Of a stretch of DNA of 59,722 nucleotides, positions 35,297 to 42,579 are shown piece after piece (the first letter of the stretch is position 1; each line of letters begins with the position of its first letter). The stretch is from Pelagimonas sp. (GTDB lineage: Bacteria; Pseudomonadota; Alphaproteobacteria; Rhodobacterales; Rhodobacteraceae): assembly GCA_025210455.1 (NCBI GenBank), contig JAOARQ010000038.1, forward strand, positions 1 to 59,722. The letters run 5' to 3'. The position numbers were made by a program, and so were the translations under genes. Under the pieces are notes generated by a model. It was not told the origin of the DNA. It did not search any database and was given only the letters and a program-made list of their open reading frames with translations.

Positions 35297-35749
35297 ATGA
35301 TAGATCTGGATCACATTGACCGCAAAATATTGCGCGAACTCACCCGCGATGGGCGGCAAAGCAATCTGGCGCTGGCCGAGGCAGTTGGGCTGTCGCCTTC
35401 TGCCTGTTTACGTCGAACGCAGGCGCTTGAAAAGGGGGGCGTGATCAAAGGGTATCGCGTTGTTTTATCGCCAGAAAAGCTGGGGATCGGCTTTGTTGCC
35501 TTTGTCACGGTGGGGCTGAACCAACATACCAAATCAGCACAGGAAGCCTTTGAACATGCGATGCAGGCCGCGCCCGAAGTGCGTGAGTGCCACAATATCA
35601 CCGGCGGGGTGGAATACCTGCTGCGGGTCGAGGCGGCGGATCTGGTATCCTACAAACATTTCCACACTGAGATCCTGGGTGCGCTGCCGCAGGTGAACAC
35701 AATCCAGACCTATGTGGTGATGGGATCGCCAAAAGATGAACGGGCCTGA
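35297..35749 (+). CDS. Lrp/AsnC-family transcriptional regulator
   Basis: A 150-residue regulator. An N-terminal helix-turn-helix (IDRKILRELTRDGRQSNLAL, then VGLSPSACLRRTQALEKGG) is followed by the RAM/AsnC ligand domain (VAFVTVGLNQHTKSAQEAFE, then VRECHNITGGVEYLLRVEA and the TYVVMG end). GTG 35288 is an alternative start. It is divergent from the lysE-like exporter gene and probably controls it in response to an amino acid. Confidence 0.92.
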   Translation: MIDLDHIDRKILRELTRDGRQSNLALAEAVGLSPSACLRRTQALEKGGVIKGYRVVLSPEKLGIGFVAFVTVGLNQHTKSAQEAFEHAMQAAPEVRECHNITGGVEYLLRVEAADLVSYKHFHTEILGALPQVNTIQTYVVMGSPKDERA

Positions 35750-35776
35750 GGGCGGAAAAAGCGGGTAGCACAAAGC

Positions 35777-35820
35777 ATGCACAACCTATGCACAATCCAT
35801 GCATAGGCGATGCGGGAATG
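35777..35820. repeat. Four 11-bp repeats with an embedded hairpin
   Basis: ATGCACAA, ATGCACAA, ATGCATAG and ATGCGGGA begin at 35777, 35788, 35799 and 35810, a strict 11-bp period. Inside, CCTATGCA and TGCATAGG form an 8-bp stem around a 7-nt loop (35785-35807). The array sits between the ends of two convergent genes, so it may terminate both or bind a protein on one DNA face. Confidence 0.55.
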
Positions 35821-35838
35821 GTTAATGGGGTTAAATGG

Positions 35839-37242
35839 TTAATTCACAGCGGGGTTCGCAAAACGCAAAGCGAGGCGGTTGATTTTGTCAGCGACATTTT
35901 CGCCAACATGAAGTTGCGGCAATGATGGGGTTAGCCCGCCGGCGGACTCATATTCGGCCACCAGACTTGAGGTGACCCGCGCGGCCTCAACCAAGTTCTG
36001 TGTTTGCACCAAGGCGCGTTCGATAAACGCTTGCCCCCAGACCGTATAAACCCGGTCGTCGTTGCATCCGAAAGAGTTCCGATCCGCTGCTGAGGCGGTG
36101 ATGACCACCCGATTGGGGGATTTGAGTTCATCAATAAAGCTACCTGAATAGCAGGCCGACACCACGATGACGGCATTTTGAATACCTGATGCTGTCAAGG
36201 CTGTGTTCACTTCGTGTGCCTTTAGGTTCTCATGACTGAGCCCATAGAATCTGGTTGAGATTTTGTTTGTCATCCCGTGTGAGGTCAGGAATAAAAGTGC
36301 CACATCTTCTTTGCGGTCCATGTGATCGGCAATCGCGGCCAGCCCCTGTGTCAGGTTGGAGCGATTGAGCAGTGGCCAGCCTGTGGGGCTGCGGGTGGTT
36401 GCGCCGAGGCGAATGATGCGGTCTTTGGCGTCAAAAGTGTTGGCGAGTACGTTTGAAAGCGCTTCGACTTCACGCTGGAAGATCTGCTGTCTGGGGTAGC
36501 CTGCGCCAAGCACGGCGTAGAGGTCTATTTCGCCTTTGGTCTGCGGGCGAAGCTGGTCAATTTGCGCAGCCATCAGTATTGGCTGAAGGGGGTAGACGAT
36601 TTCGGGGTCAGGTCGTGCGCTTTGGAAGGTGTATTCTTCTTCGGTTGCCCCTGAAGCCCACAAACCCGCGTCGAGCACCGCATAGCCGTAGTTCTGCGAC
36701 ACGACGCCGATACCAATGCATGTCGCGAGAGCCAGTGCAAAGCCTGATCTGGCGCGATAGAGTGTTGCATTTGCCAGAAAGCTGGGCAGGCTGATCAAAA
36801 GTGGCGCTGCGAAGAGTACCCCCATAAACCCTCCCACATTCAGATTGAAAGGGTAGCTGGAGCTGGGCAGATAAACGAACGCAGTTGTTGCTAAAACGGT
36901 GCCCACGGATGTGGCCATCAATGTCACGACCAGAAGCGATCCGAGCTTGGCCTGTTTCAGGTAGAGTGCGGTAAAAAATGAAAATGGCAGCAACCAAAGC
37001 GCAGCAGCCCCCAACCAATCTATCAATGCAAAGTGGTATATGTCGCCGAATAGCCCCGTGTATGCGGATTCAATGCCAAGCTGAGCGAGGGAAAACAGGA
37101 GAAACGCAGTCAGTATATCTTGTGCGCGCCCGGTAATTGGCGCGGCTGGTTTGCGGGCGATGACATAGCTCAGAGCGTGCAGGGCGTTTAAAACGGGAGG
37201 CGGTTGGTGCCAGGGTGAATGGGCGCTAATCTTATTGGTCAT
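35839..37242 (-). CDS. Membrane-anchored C13-family (legumain-like) cysteine peptidase
   Basis: A 467-residue protein. Residues about 40-210 hold five to six membrane helices (LTAFLLFSLAQLGI, LIDWLGAAALWLLPFSFFTA, SLLVVTLMATSVGTVLATTA). Residues 245-450 are a caspase/legumain fold with the dyad H322 in LFLTSHGM and C364 in VIVVSACYSG, 42 residues apart as in C13 peptidases. An ATG at 37242 is chosen over the longer open frame because the added 29 residues are not coding-like. C13 enzymes cleave after Asn, or act as transamidases as in GPI8. Bacterial membrane forms have no assigned job. Confidence 0.82.
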   Translation of the reverse strand: MTNKISAHSPWHQPPPVLNALHALSYVIARKPAAPITGRAQDILTAFLLFSLAQLGIESAYTGLFGDIYHFALIDWLGAAALWLLPFSFFTALYLKQAKLGSLLVVTLMATSVGTVLATTAFVYLPSSSYPFNLNVGGFMGVLFAAPLLISLPSFLANATLYRARSGFALALATCIGIGVVSQNYGYAVLDAGLWASGATEEEYTFQSARPDPEIVYPLQPILMAAQIDQLRPQTKGEIDLYAVLGAGYPRQQIFQREVEALSNVLANTFDAKDRIIRLGATTRSPTGWPLLNRSNLTQGLAAIADHMDRKEDVALLFLTSHGMTNKISTRFYGLSHENLKAHEVNTALTASGIQNAVIVVSACYSGSFIDELKSPNRVVITASAADRNSFGCNDDRVYTVWGQAFIERALVQTQNLVEAARVTSSLVAEYESAGGLTPSLPQLHVGENVADKINRLALRFANPAVN

Positions 37243-37327
37243 AAGATGTGATTGACACGAAACTGTGTCAATTTTTTGTGTGAAACACGGGTAGTTTGCG
37301 TTGGTAGGCTGCCTTTGGTCACCAGAC

Positions 37328-37355
37328 AAAAGCCCGGCGGGGTGGCTGGGCTTTT
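37328..37355 (-). terminator. Intrinsic terminator of mcl1
   Basis: AAAAGCCC pairs with GGGCTTTT, extended by GGC/GCT inner pairs with one wobble. On the minus strand it ends in TTTTGT, about 20 bases after the mcl1 stop. Confidence 0.85.
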
Positions 37356-37374
37356 GCTTTGGTGGTTGTTGCGC

Positions 37375-38334
37375 TTACGACTGAGCGATCAGTTCGGCCT
37401 GGGCGACGATGACTTCGGCCTGTTTGATTGACGCGATATCGACAAGGCGGCCTTTGTAGACGGTGGCGCCTTCGCCGTTGGCTTTGGCTTGTTCCATCGC
37501 GGCGAGAATTTCGCGGGCTTCGGCGACGGCCTCTTCTGAGGGGGTGAAGACCTGATTGGCCAGCGCGATCTGCTTGGGGTGGATGGCCCATTTGCCAACC
37601 ATGCCCAGCGTGGCCGAGCGTTTGGCCTGCGCGATATAGCCTTCGTCATCCGAGAAATCGCCAAACGGTCCATCAACCGGCAGCACGCCATGGGTGCGGC
37701 AGGCGGCGACGATGGCGGCCTGCGCCCAGTGCCATGGGTCGGACCAGTGCTTTTCGCCTTCGCGCAGCATGTAGTAATTTTCCTGCGTGCCGCCGATGCC
37801 GGTGGTCTGCATGCCCATGGAGGCTGCAAAGTCAGCGGCGCCGAGGCTCATGGCTTGCAGGCGGGGGCTGGAGGCTGCGATGGCTTCGACATGGGCGATG
37901 CCCGCGGCGGATTCGATGATGACCTCGAAAGAGACCGGTTTGGTGCGGCCTTTGGCGCGTTCAATGGCTGTGACCAGCGCATCGACGGCATAGACGTCTT
38001 CGGCGCAGCCCACTTTGGGGATCATGATCTGATCAAGGCGGTCGCCGGCCTGTTCCAGCAGATCCACCACATCGCGATACCAGTAAGGGGTATCGAGGCT
38101 GTTGATACGCACCGACATGTATTTGTTGCCCCAGTCGATGGTGTTGAGCGCTTCGATCACATTGGCGCGGGCGGCGTCTTTGTCGGTGGGGGCGACGGAA
38201 TCTTCGAGATCGAGGTTGATCACATCCGCAGCAGAGGCGGCCATTTTGGCGAAAAGTTTGGTGTTCGAGCCCGGCCCAAACAGCTGGCAGCGATTGGGGC
38301 GCGCGGGGGCGGCGGGTTGCAGACGGAATGACAT
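37375..38334 (-). CDS. mcl1: L-malyl-CoA/beta-methylmalyl-CoA lyase
   Basis: A 319-residue CitE-family lyase. It closely matches the Rhodobacter Mcl1 pattern from the first residues (MSFRLQPAAPARPNRCQLFG) through INLDLEDSVAP, DQIMIPKVGCAEDVYAVDAL, FEVIIESAAGIAHVEAIAAS, TGIGGTQENYYMLREGEKHW and MVGKWAIHPKQIALANQVF. The Mg2+-binding Glu and Asp lie in IIES and NLDLEDS. In the ethylmalonyl-CoA pathway it cleaves beta-methylmalyl-CoA to propionyl-CoA and glyoxylate, and also handles malyl-CoA. The gene is transcribed alone, divergent from dgcN. Confidence 0.95.
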   Translation of the reverse strand: MSFRLQPAAPARPNRCQLFGPGSNTKLFAKMAASAADVINLDLEDSVAPTDKDAARANVIEALNTIDWGNKYMSVRINSLDTPYWYRDVVDLLEQAGDRLDQIMIPKVGCAEDVYAVDALVTAIERAKGRTKPVSFEVIIESAAGIAHVEAIAASSPRLQAMSLGAADFAASMGMQTTGIGGTQENYYMLREGEKHWSDPWHWAQAAIVAACRTHGVLPVDGPFGDFSDDEGYIAQAKRSATLGMVGKWAIHPKQIALANQVFTPSEEAVAEAREILAAMEQAKANGEGATVYKGRLVDIASIKQAEVIVAQAELIAQS

Positions 38335-38468
38335 TGCAGCACCTCTTGTAAGGAAATTGCGTGAGATCTGCCCGCAGGGTTATTAAATTGCTTTATGCTG
38401 CGCAAGCGAAAACCCTGCGGCAGATTCTGCACTGCGGAAGAAATAATCTTCGATGCTAGTGGCATCTA

Positions 38469-38508
38469 TGCGAAGAATTTTGCGCAAGATATGCGAATGG
38501 GTGCGAAG
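38469..38508. promoter_or_regulatory. Four phased TGCGAA-type boxes upstream of dgcN
   Basis: TGCGAAG (38469), TGCGCAAG (38481), TGCGAAT (38492) and TGCGAAG (38502) recur every 10-12 bp, about one DNA turn, 60-100 bp before the dgcN start. A related TGCGCAAGCG lies near 38400. This looks like a cooperative operator array for dgcN or for the divergent mcl1. The regulator is unknown. Confidence 0.5.
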
Positions 38509-38569
38509 TTTGGCATGTTTTTTCCTCAAATCCGCTCATGCTGAGGCAAATAGCGAATGGGGATGCCAG

Positions 38570-39571
38570 ATGATTCAGACACCTTACCTTTTGTTCCTGG
38601 GCGATGCGCCGGATGCTTTGGCTGCGAAAGTGGCACAGGGGATCAAGGACTGGCGTCCTGAGAACTGTGTGGGCCAGTACCGGATGGAGGGCTGCAAGGC
38701 CGATCTTGGGCTGGCGGATATGACCCTGGAAGAGGCCAAGGCGGCCGGGGCCAAGACGCTGGTGATTGGCGTGGCAAACCGGGGTGGTGTGATTTCTCAG
38801 GCCTGGAAGAAGGTGCTGGTTCAGGCGCTGGAAGAAGGGTTTGATCTGGCCTCGGGGCTGCACAACCTGCTGCGCGATGAGAAAGACCTGGCGGCCGTGG
38901 CGGAAGCGACTGGGCAGGCGCTGCATGATGTGCGCGTGCCTGAGGTGGAGTATCCGATTGCCAATGGCAAGAAACGCAGCGGCAAGCGGATGCTGGCTGT
39001 GGGGACGGATTGTTCCGTGGGCAAGATGTACACTGCGCTGGCGGTGGATGCGGAAATGCGCAAGCGCGGGCTGAAGAGCACCTTTCGTGCGACGGGCCAG
39101 ACCGGCATTCTGATCACCGGGGATGGTGTGCCGCTGGATGCGGTTGTGGCGGATTTCATGGCTGGGTCGGTGGAATATATCACCCCTGACAACGATGAGG
39201 ACCACTGGGATATCATCGAAGGACAGGGCAGCCTGTTCCATGTGTCGTATTCCGGTGTGACCATGGCGCTGGTGCATGGCGGTCAGCCGGATGCGCTGAT
39301 CCTGAGCCATGAACCAACCCGTGAGCATATGCGCGGCCTGCCGGATTATCAGCAGCCGAGCCTGGAGGATCTGCGCGATGTGGCGCTGCAACTGGCGAAA
39401 GTGGCAAACCCGGCCTGTCAGGTGGTGGGGATTTCGGTGAACACCCAGCATCTGAGCGACGATGAGGCGAAAGCCTATTGTGCCAAGGTTGAGGCTGAAA
39501 TGGGTCTGCCAACTGTGGATCCGTTCCGCCATGGGGCGGGCCGTCTGGTGGATGCGCTAGAGGCGATGTGA
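38570..39571 (+). CDS. dgcN: DUF1611 protein, D-glutamate N-acetyltransferase DgcN
   Basis: A 333-residue DUF1611 protein. A Rossmann-like N-domain (LVIGVANRGGVIS, HNLLRDEKDL) is followed by a P-loop domain with GTDCSVGKMYTALAVDAEMR, then TGQTGILITGDGVPLDAVV and DIIEGQGSLFHVSYSGVTMA. DgcN acetylates D-glutamate, probably with acetyl-CoA, in the DgcN-DgcA route first described in marine bacteria. The identity is supported by the enolase-superfamily partner next on the strand. The ATG at 38570 is used; the longer open frame adds 39 residues that overlap the phased boxes and is rejected. Older annotations call this family a putative NAD-dependent epimerase/dehydratase-like protein. Confidence 0.85.
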   Translation: MIQTPYLLFLGDAPDALAAKVAQGIKDWRPENCVGQYRMEGCKADLGLADMTLEEAKAAGAKTLVIGVANRGGVISQAWKKVLVQALEEGFDLASGLHNLLRDEKDLAAVAEATGQALHDVRVPEVEYPIANGKKRSGKRMLAVGTDCSVGKMYTALAVDAEMRKRGLKSTFRATGQTGILITGDGVPLDAVVADFMAGSVEYITPDNDEDHWDIIEGQGSLFHVSYSGVTMALVHGGQPDALILSHEPTREHMRGLPDYQQPSLEDLRDVALQLAKVANPACQVVGISVNTQHLSDDEAKAYCAKVEAEMGLPTVDPFRHGAGRLVDALEAM

Positions 39572-39637
39572 TGTGTGGGCCGGGGGAGGCGCTTGTGCTG
39601 CGCACGTCGCCCCACCCACCGTCCCATGATATTGAGC

Positions 39638-39712
39638 TAGTCACCCGAATCTGATGTTTGCCACACTGAACAGCGGCGCCGGAGCGAACTTCAGATTCTG
39701 TCCGGGTGACTA
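39638..39712. repeat. 75-bp inverted-repeat element between dgcN and dgcA
   Basis: The ends TAGTCACCCG and CGGGTGACTA are exact inverted copies. Inner arms AATCTGA and TCAGATT also pair, with a 5-base bulge on one side only. The middle is GC-rich. This could be a very small MITE-like element or an RNA stem between the two genes. A TATAAT at 39711-39716 overlaps its right end. Confidence 0.55.
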
Positions 39713-39723
39713 TAATACTAGAG

Positions 39724-39747
39724 GGCAGAGCGTGGACTCTGCCTTTT
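39724..39747 (+). terminator. Intrinsic terminator/attenuator before dgcA
   Basis: GGCAGAG and CTCTGCC form a 7-bp stem with a 6-nt loop and are followed by TTTT. It lies 41 bases before the dgcA start, so it could end the dgcN transcript or attenuate read-through. Confidence 0.75.
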
Positions 39748-39787
39748 GATTTGAGACTTTGAGACAGACGACGCAGGGAGTGGCAAG

Positions 39788-40753
39788 ATGACCATCACAG
39801 TGACACGCGATGTGTTCAAACTGGCGCAGGTATTCACCATCAGCCGGGGATCGCGGACCGAAGCCAAGGTTTTGACCGTAGAAGTGGCGCGCGGTGGTCA
39901 TGTGGGGCGCGGTGAATGTGTACCCTATGCCCGCTATGACGAAACGCTGGAAAGCGTCGAAGCGCAGATCAATGGTCTGCCGTCTGATGTGACCCGTGCG
40001 CAGTTGCAGGATCTGCTGCCTGCCGGAGCCGCGCGCAACGCGGTGGATTGTGCGCTATGGGATCTGGAAGCCAAGACGGCGGGGAAACCTGTCTGGGAAC
40101 TGGCGGGTTTGCAGGCCCCGGCGCCTGAGATTACGGCCTATACCCTGTCACTGGCAGAGCCTGACGAGATGGAGCTTTCGGCGCGGGAAAATGCCCATCG
40201 TCCCTTGTTGAAGATCAAGCTGGGCACCGCGGATGACATGCCACGGCTTGAGGCGGTGCGCCGGGGCGCGCCCGAGGCGAAGATCATCGTGGATGCCAAT
40301 GAAGGCTGGAGCGCCGAGGTCTATGCGGAGCTGGCATCGCATCTGGTGCGTCTGGGCGTGGCGCTTGTGGAGCAGCCATTGCCTGCCGGTGAGGACGAGG
40401 CGCTGATCGGCATGGAGCGCCCGGTGCCGGTTTGCGCCGATGAAAGCTGTCATGATCTGTCATCTCTGCCCAAGCTGACGGGCAAATATGATGTGGTGAA
40501 CATCAAGCTGGACAAAGCCGGTGGCCTGACCGAAGCACTGAAGCTGCGCGATGCCGCGCTGGCTGAGGGTTATCAGGTGATGGTGGGCTGCATGGTGGGG
40601 TCAAGTCTGGCCATGGCACCGGCGCTATTGGTGGCGCAGGGCGCGGTGATCACCGATCTGGATGGGCCTTTGCTGCTGGCAGAGGATCGTGATCCGCCGA
40701 TGTTCTTTGATGACGCGGGCGCGCATCCGGCACCTGCGGCGCTTTGGGGCTGA
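39788..40753 (+). CDS. dgcA: Enolase-superfamily N-acetyl-D-glutamate racemase DgcA
   Basis: A 321-residue enolase-superfamily enzyme of the dipeptide-epimerase type. The catalytic set is complete: K142 and K144 (LLKIKLG), metal ligands D169 (IIVDANEGW), E195 (ALVEQPLP) and D218 (VCADESCHD), and K240 (VVNIKLDKAGG). The late loop reads GCMVGSSLAMAPAL. The paired lysines on both faces allow 1,1-proton transfer in either direction, as in racemases. With DgcN next door, racemisation of N-acetyl-D-glutamate to N-acetyl-L-glutamate is likelier than L-Ala-D/L-Glu epimerisation in murein recycling, but that remains possible. Confidence 0.85.
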   Translation: MTITVTRDVFKLAQVFTISRGSRTEAKVLTVEVARGGHVGRGECVPYARYDETLESVEAQINGLPSDVTRAQLQDLLPAGAARNAVDCALWDLEAKTAGKPVWELAGLQAPAPEITAYTLSLAEPDEMELSARENAHRPLLKIKLGTADDMPRLEAVRRGAPEAKIIVDANEGWSAEVYAELASHLVRLGVALVEQPLPAGEDEALIGMERPVPVCADESCHDLSSLPKLTGKYDVVNIKLDKAGGLTEALKLRDAALAEGYQVMVGCMVGSSLAMAPALLVAQGAVITDLDGPLLLAEDRDPPMFFDDAGAHPAPAALWG

Positions 40754-40840
40754 AGGCTGCTGTGTCAAAAGCGCTGGCGTGACGCAAAGCCTGCCCTTAA
40801 ACGTGAGGCATTCTTTGCGTTTTTTCAGGAGCCTGATCCG

Positions 40841-41653
40841 ATGATGTCTTTTGCCCGGAGCTTTGTTGCGCCGCTGTTGTGCGGGCTGCTGATGGCCAGC
40901 GCGGCTGTTGCCGAAAGCTGGACTGTTGAGCTGTCGAAAAAGCAGGAGCGGGCGCTGGCGGAACTCCGGGGCAAGCAGAAGGTCACGGCGCTGGCGATTT
41001 CACCGGATGGGGCCTGGGGCAATGCCTGGGGGAAAGTCAACGAGGCTGAGGCGCGGGCCTTTGTGCTGGGTCACTGCCGGGCGCATCTGCGGCGCGGCAA
41101 GCGTGACTGTTTTGTTTACATGGTGAATGGCAAGGTGGTTGCGCCCAAACAGGTGCAGACCCGCAAGGTGTCGCAGGTGTATAAGCCCGGAAATGGCAAG
41201 CTGGCCCCACAGGTGATTGGCCGGGTCAATGCGCAGTTTCAGGGGGATCGCGCCGCTGCCGAGGCAGATTTTGCCCGGCTTCAGGCCCATCAGGGGGCGG
41301 GCATTCCGCTGAATTCGGACAGGGATCTGGCGCGGATTTTGCGGCAGAACAGCCTGATGAGCACCAGCAAATCGGGCTTTGCCATCTATTTTGATCGCTT
41401 TGGCGGTGGCGGGTTTTTCACAAGCAATAGCGGCGGGTTAACCACGTTCTTTGATGACTGGCGGGCCACGCAATCCGGCTTGGTCTGCTGGTTTGGCGCG
41501 CGCTATGACACGGGCAAGCAGATCGGGACGCAGTGCCTGTATATTGACCAGATCAGCAAAGGGGCGGTGGCGTTTTCCTGGGCCAGTTCGGCCAAGACCC
41601 GCCGCAAAGGACAGATCATTGCCGGGGATGCGCGGCTGGGGGCCGTGCGTTGA
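40841..41653 (+). CDS. Secreted protein of unknown function in the D-amino-acid module
   Basis: A 270-residue protein with a signal peptide (FVAPLLCGLLMASAAVA, cut before ES). The mature part starts SWTVELSKKQERALAELRG and includes AISPDGAWGNAWGKVNEAEA, then HCRAHLRRGKRDCFVYMVNG. The last region reads FAIYFDRFGGGGFFTSNSGG and later QCLYIDQISKGAVAFSW. Four Cys residues could form two disulfides. I do not recognise the family. It lies between dgcA and the transaminase gene, all on one strand with short gaps, so co-expression is likely. Confidence 0.7.
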   Translation: MMSFARSFVAPLLCGLLMASAAVAESWTVELSKKQERALAELRGKQKVTALAISPDGAWGNAWGKVNEAEARAFVLGHCRAHLRRGKRDCFVYMVNGKVVAPKQVQTRKVSQVYKPGNGKLAPQVIGRVNAQFQGDRAAAEADFARLQAHQGAGIPLNSDRDLARILRQNSLMSTSKSGFAIYFDRFGGGGFFTSNSGGLTTFFDDWRATQSGLVCWFGARYDTGKQIGTQCLYIDQISKGAVAFSWASSAKTRRKGQIIAGDARLGAVR

Positions 41654-41711
41654 CCTGAACCGAAAAATGGCGTTAGTGCCACTGAACCATGAAAGAAGGG
41701 AATAAGCCCAG

Positions 41712-42566
41712 ATGACCCGTACTGTGTATCTTAATGGGGACTACCTGCCCGAAACCGAAGCCAAGGTGTCGATCTTTGACCGGGCCTTTCTGATGGCGGA
41801 TGGCGTCTATGAGGTGACCTCGGTTCTGGGGGGCAAGCTGATTGACTTTGACGGTCATGCGGTGCGTCTGGAACGGTCGCTGAACGAGCTGGACATGGTG
41901 AACCCGATTTCAAAGGAAGATCTGCTGGAGGTTCACCGCGAGTTGGTGCGGGTGAATGAGATCGAAGATGGGCTTGTCTATCTGCAGATCACCCGTGGTG
42001 CGCCGGGTGACCGTGATTTTGTGTTCCCTGATCCGGAAACCTGCACGCCGACTGTGGTGCTGTTCACGCAGAACAAGCCGGGGCTGGCCGAGGCGGTGAA
42101 GCCGATGAAGGTGATTTCCATTGAAGATCAGCGCTGGGGCCGTCGTGATATTAAAACGGTGCAGCTGCTGTACCCTTCGCTGGGCAAGATGATGGCCAAA
42201 AAGGCGGGGGCGGATGACGCCTGGATGGTGCAGGATGGCTATGTCACCGAAGGCACCAGCAACAATGCCTATTTCATCAAAGGCAATAAGATCGTCACCC
42301 GTGCGCTGTCGAATGACATTCTGCATGGGATCACCCGCGCGGCGGTTCTGCGGTTTGCGCGCGAGGCGCAAATGGAAGTGGAAGAGCGCAACTTTACCAT
42401 CGAAGAGGCGCAGGGTGCGGATGAGGCCTTTATCACTTCGGCGTCGTCTTTTGTGATGCCAGTTGTGGAACTGGACGGGCAGAAGATCGGATCCGGTGAA
42501 GCCGGGGATCGTGTGGCCCGCCTGCGCGAGATCTATTTGGACGAAAGCCTGAAAGCAGCCATCTGA
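41712..42566 (+). CDS. Class IV (D-amino-acid) transaminase
   Basis: A 284-residue fold-type IV PLP enzyme. The lysine forming the Schiff base is K148 in WGRRDIKTVQLLYPSLGK. The phosphate-binding region is GYVTEGTSNNAYFIKG, and SNDILHGITRAAVLRFA follows. The segment YLQITRGAPGDRDFVFP is the D-amino-acid-transaminase counterpart of YFQVTRGTxxRxHxFP, though the His of Bacillus DAAT is not present. Position next to dgcNA supports D-specificity: the enzyme would move the amino group of D-Ala or similar onto 2-oxoglutarate, making D-Glu. Branched-chain or 4-amino-4-deoxychorismate relatives are less likely. Confidence 0.82.
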   Translation: MTRTVYLNGDYLPETEAKVSIFDRAFLMADGVYEVTSVLGGKLIDFDGHAVRLERSLNELDMVNPISKEDLLEVHRELVRVNEIEDGLVYLQITRGAPGDRDFVFPDPETCTPTVVLFTQNKPGLAEAVKPMKVISIEDQRWGRRDIKTVQLLYPSLGKMMAKKAGADDAWMVQDGYVTEGTSNNAYFIKGNKIVTRALSNDILHGITRAAVLRFAREAQMEVEERNFTIEEAQGADEAFITSASSFVMPVVELDGQKIGSGEAGDRVARLREIYLDESLKAAI

Positions 42567-42579
42567 GGGCGCGCGCCCC

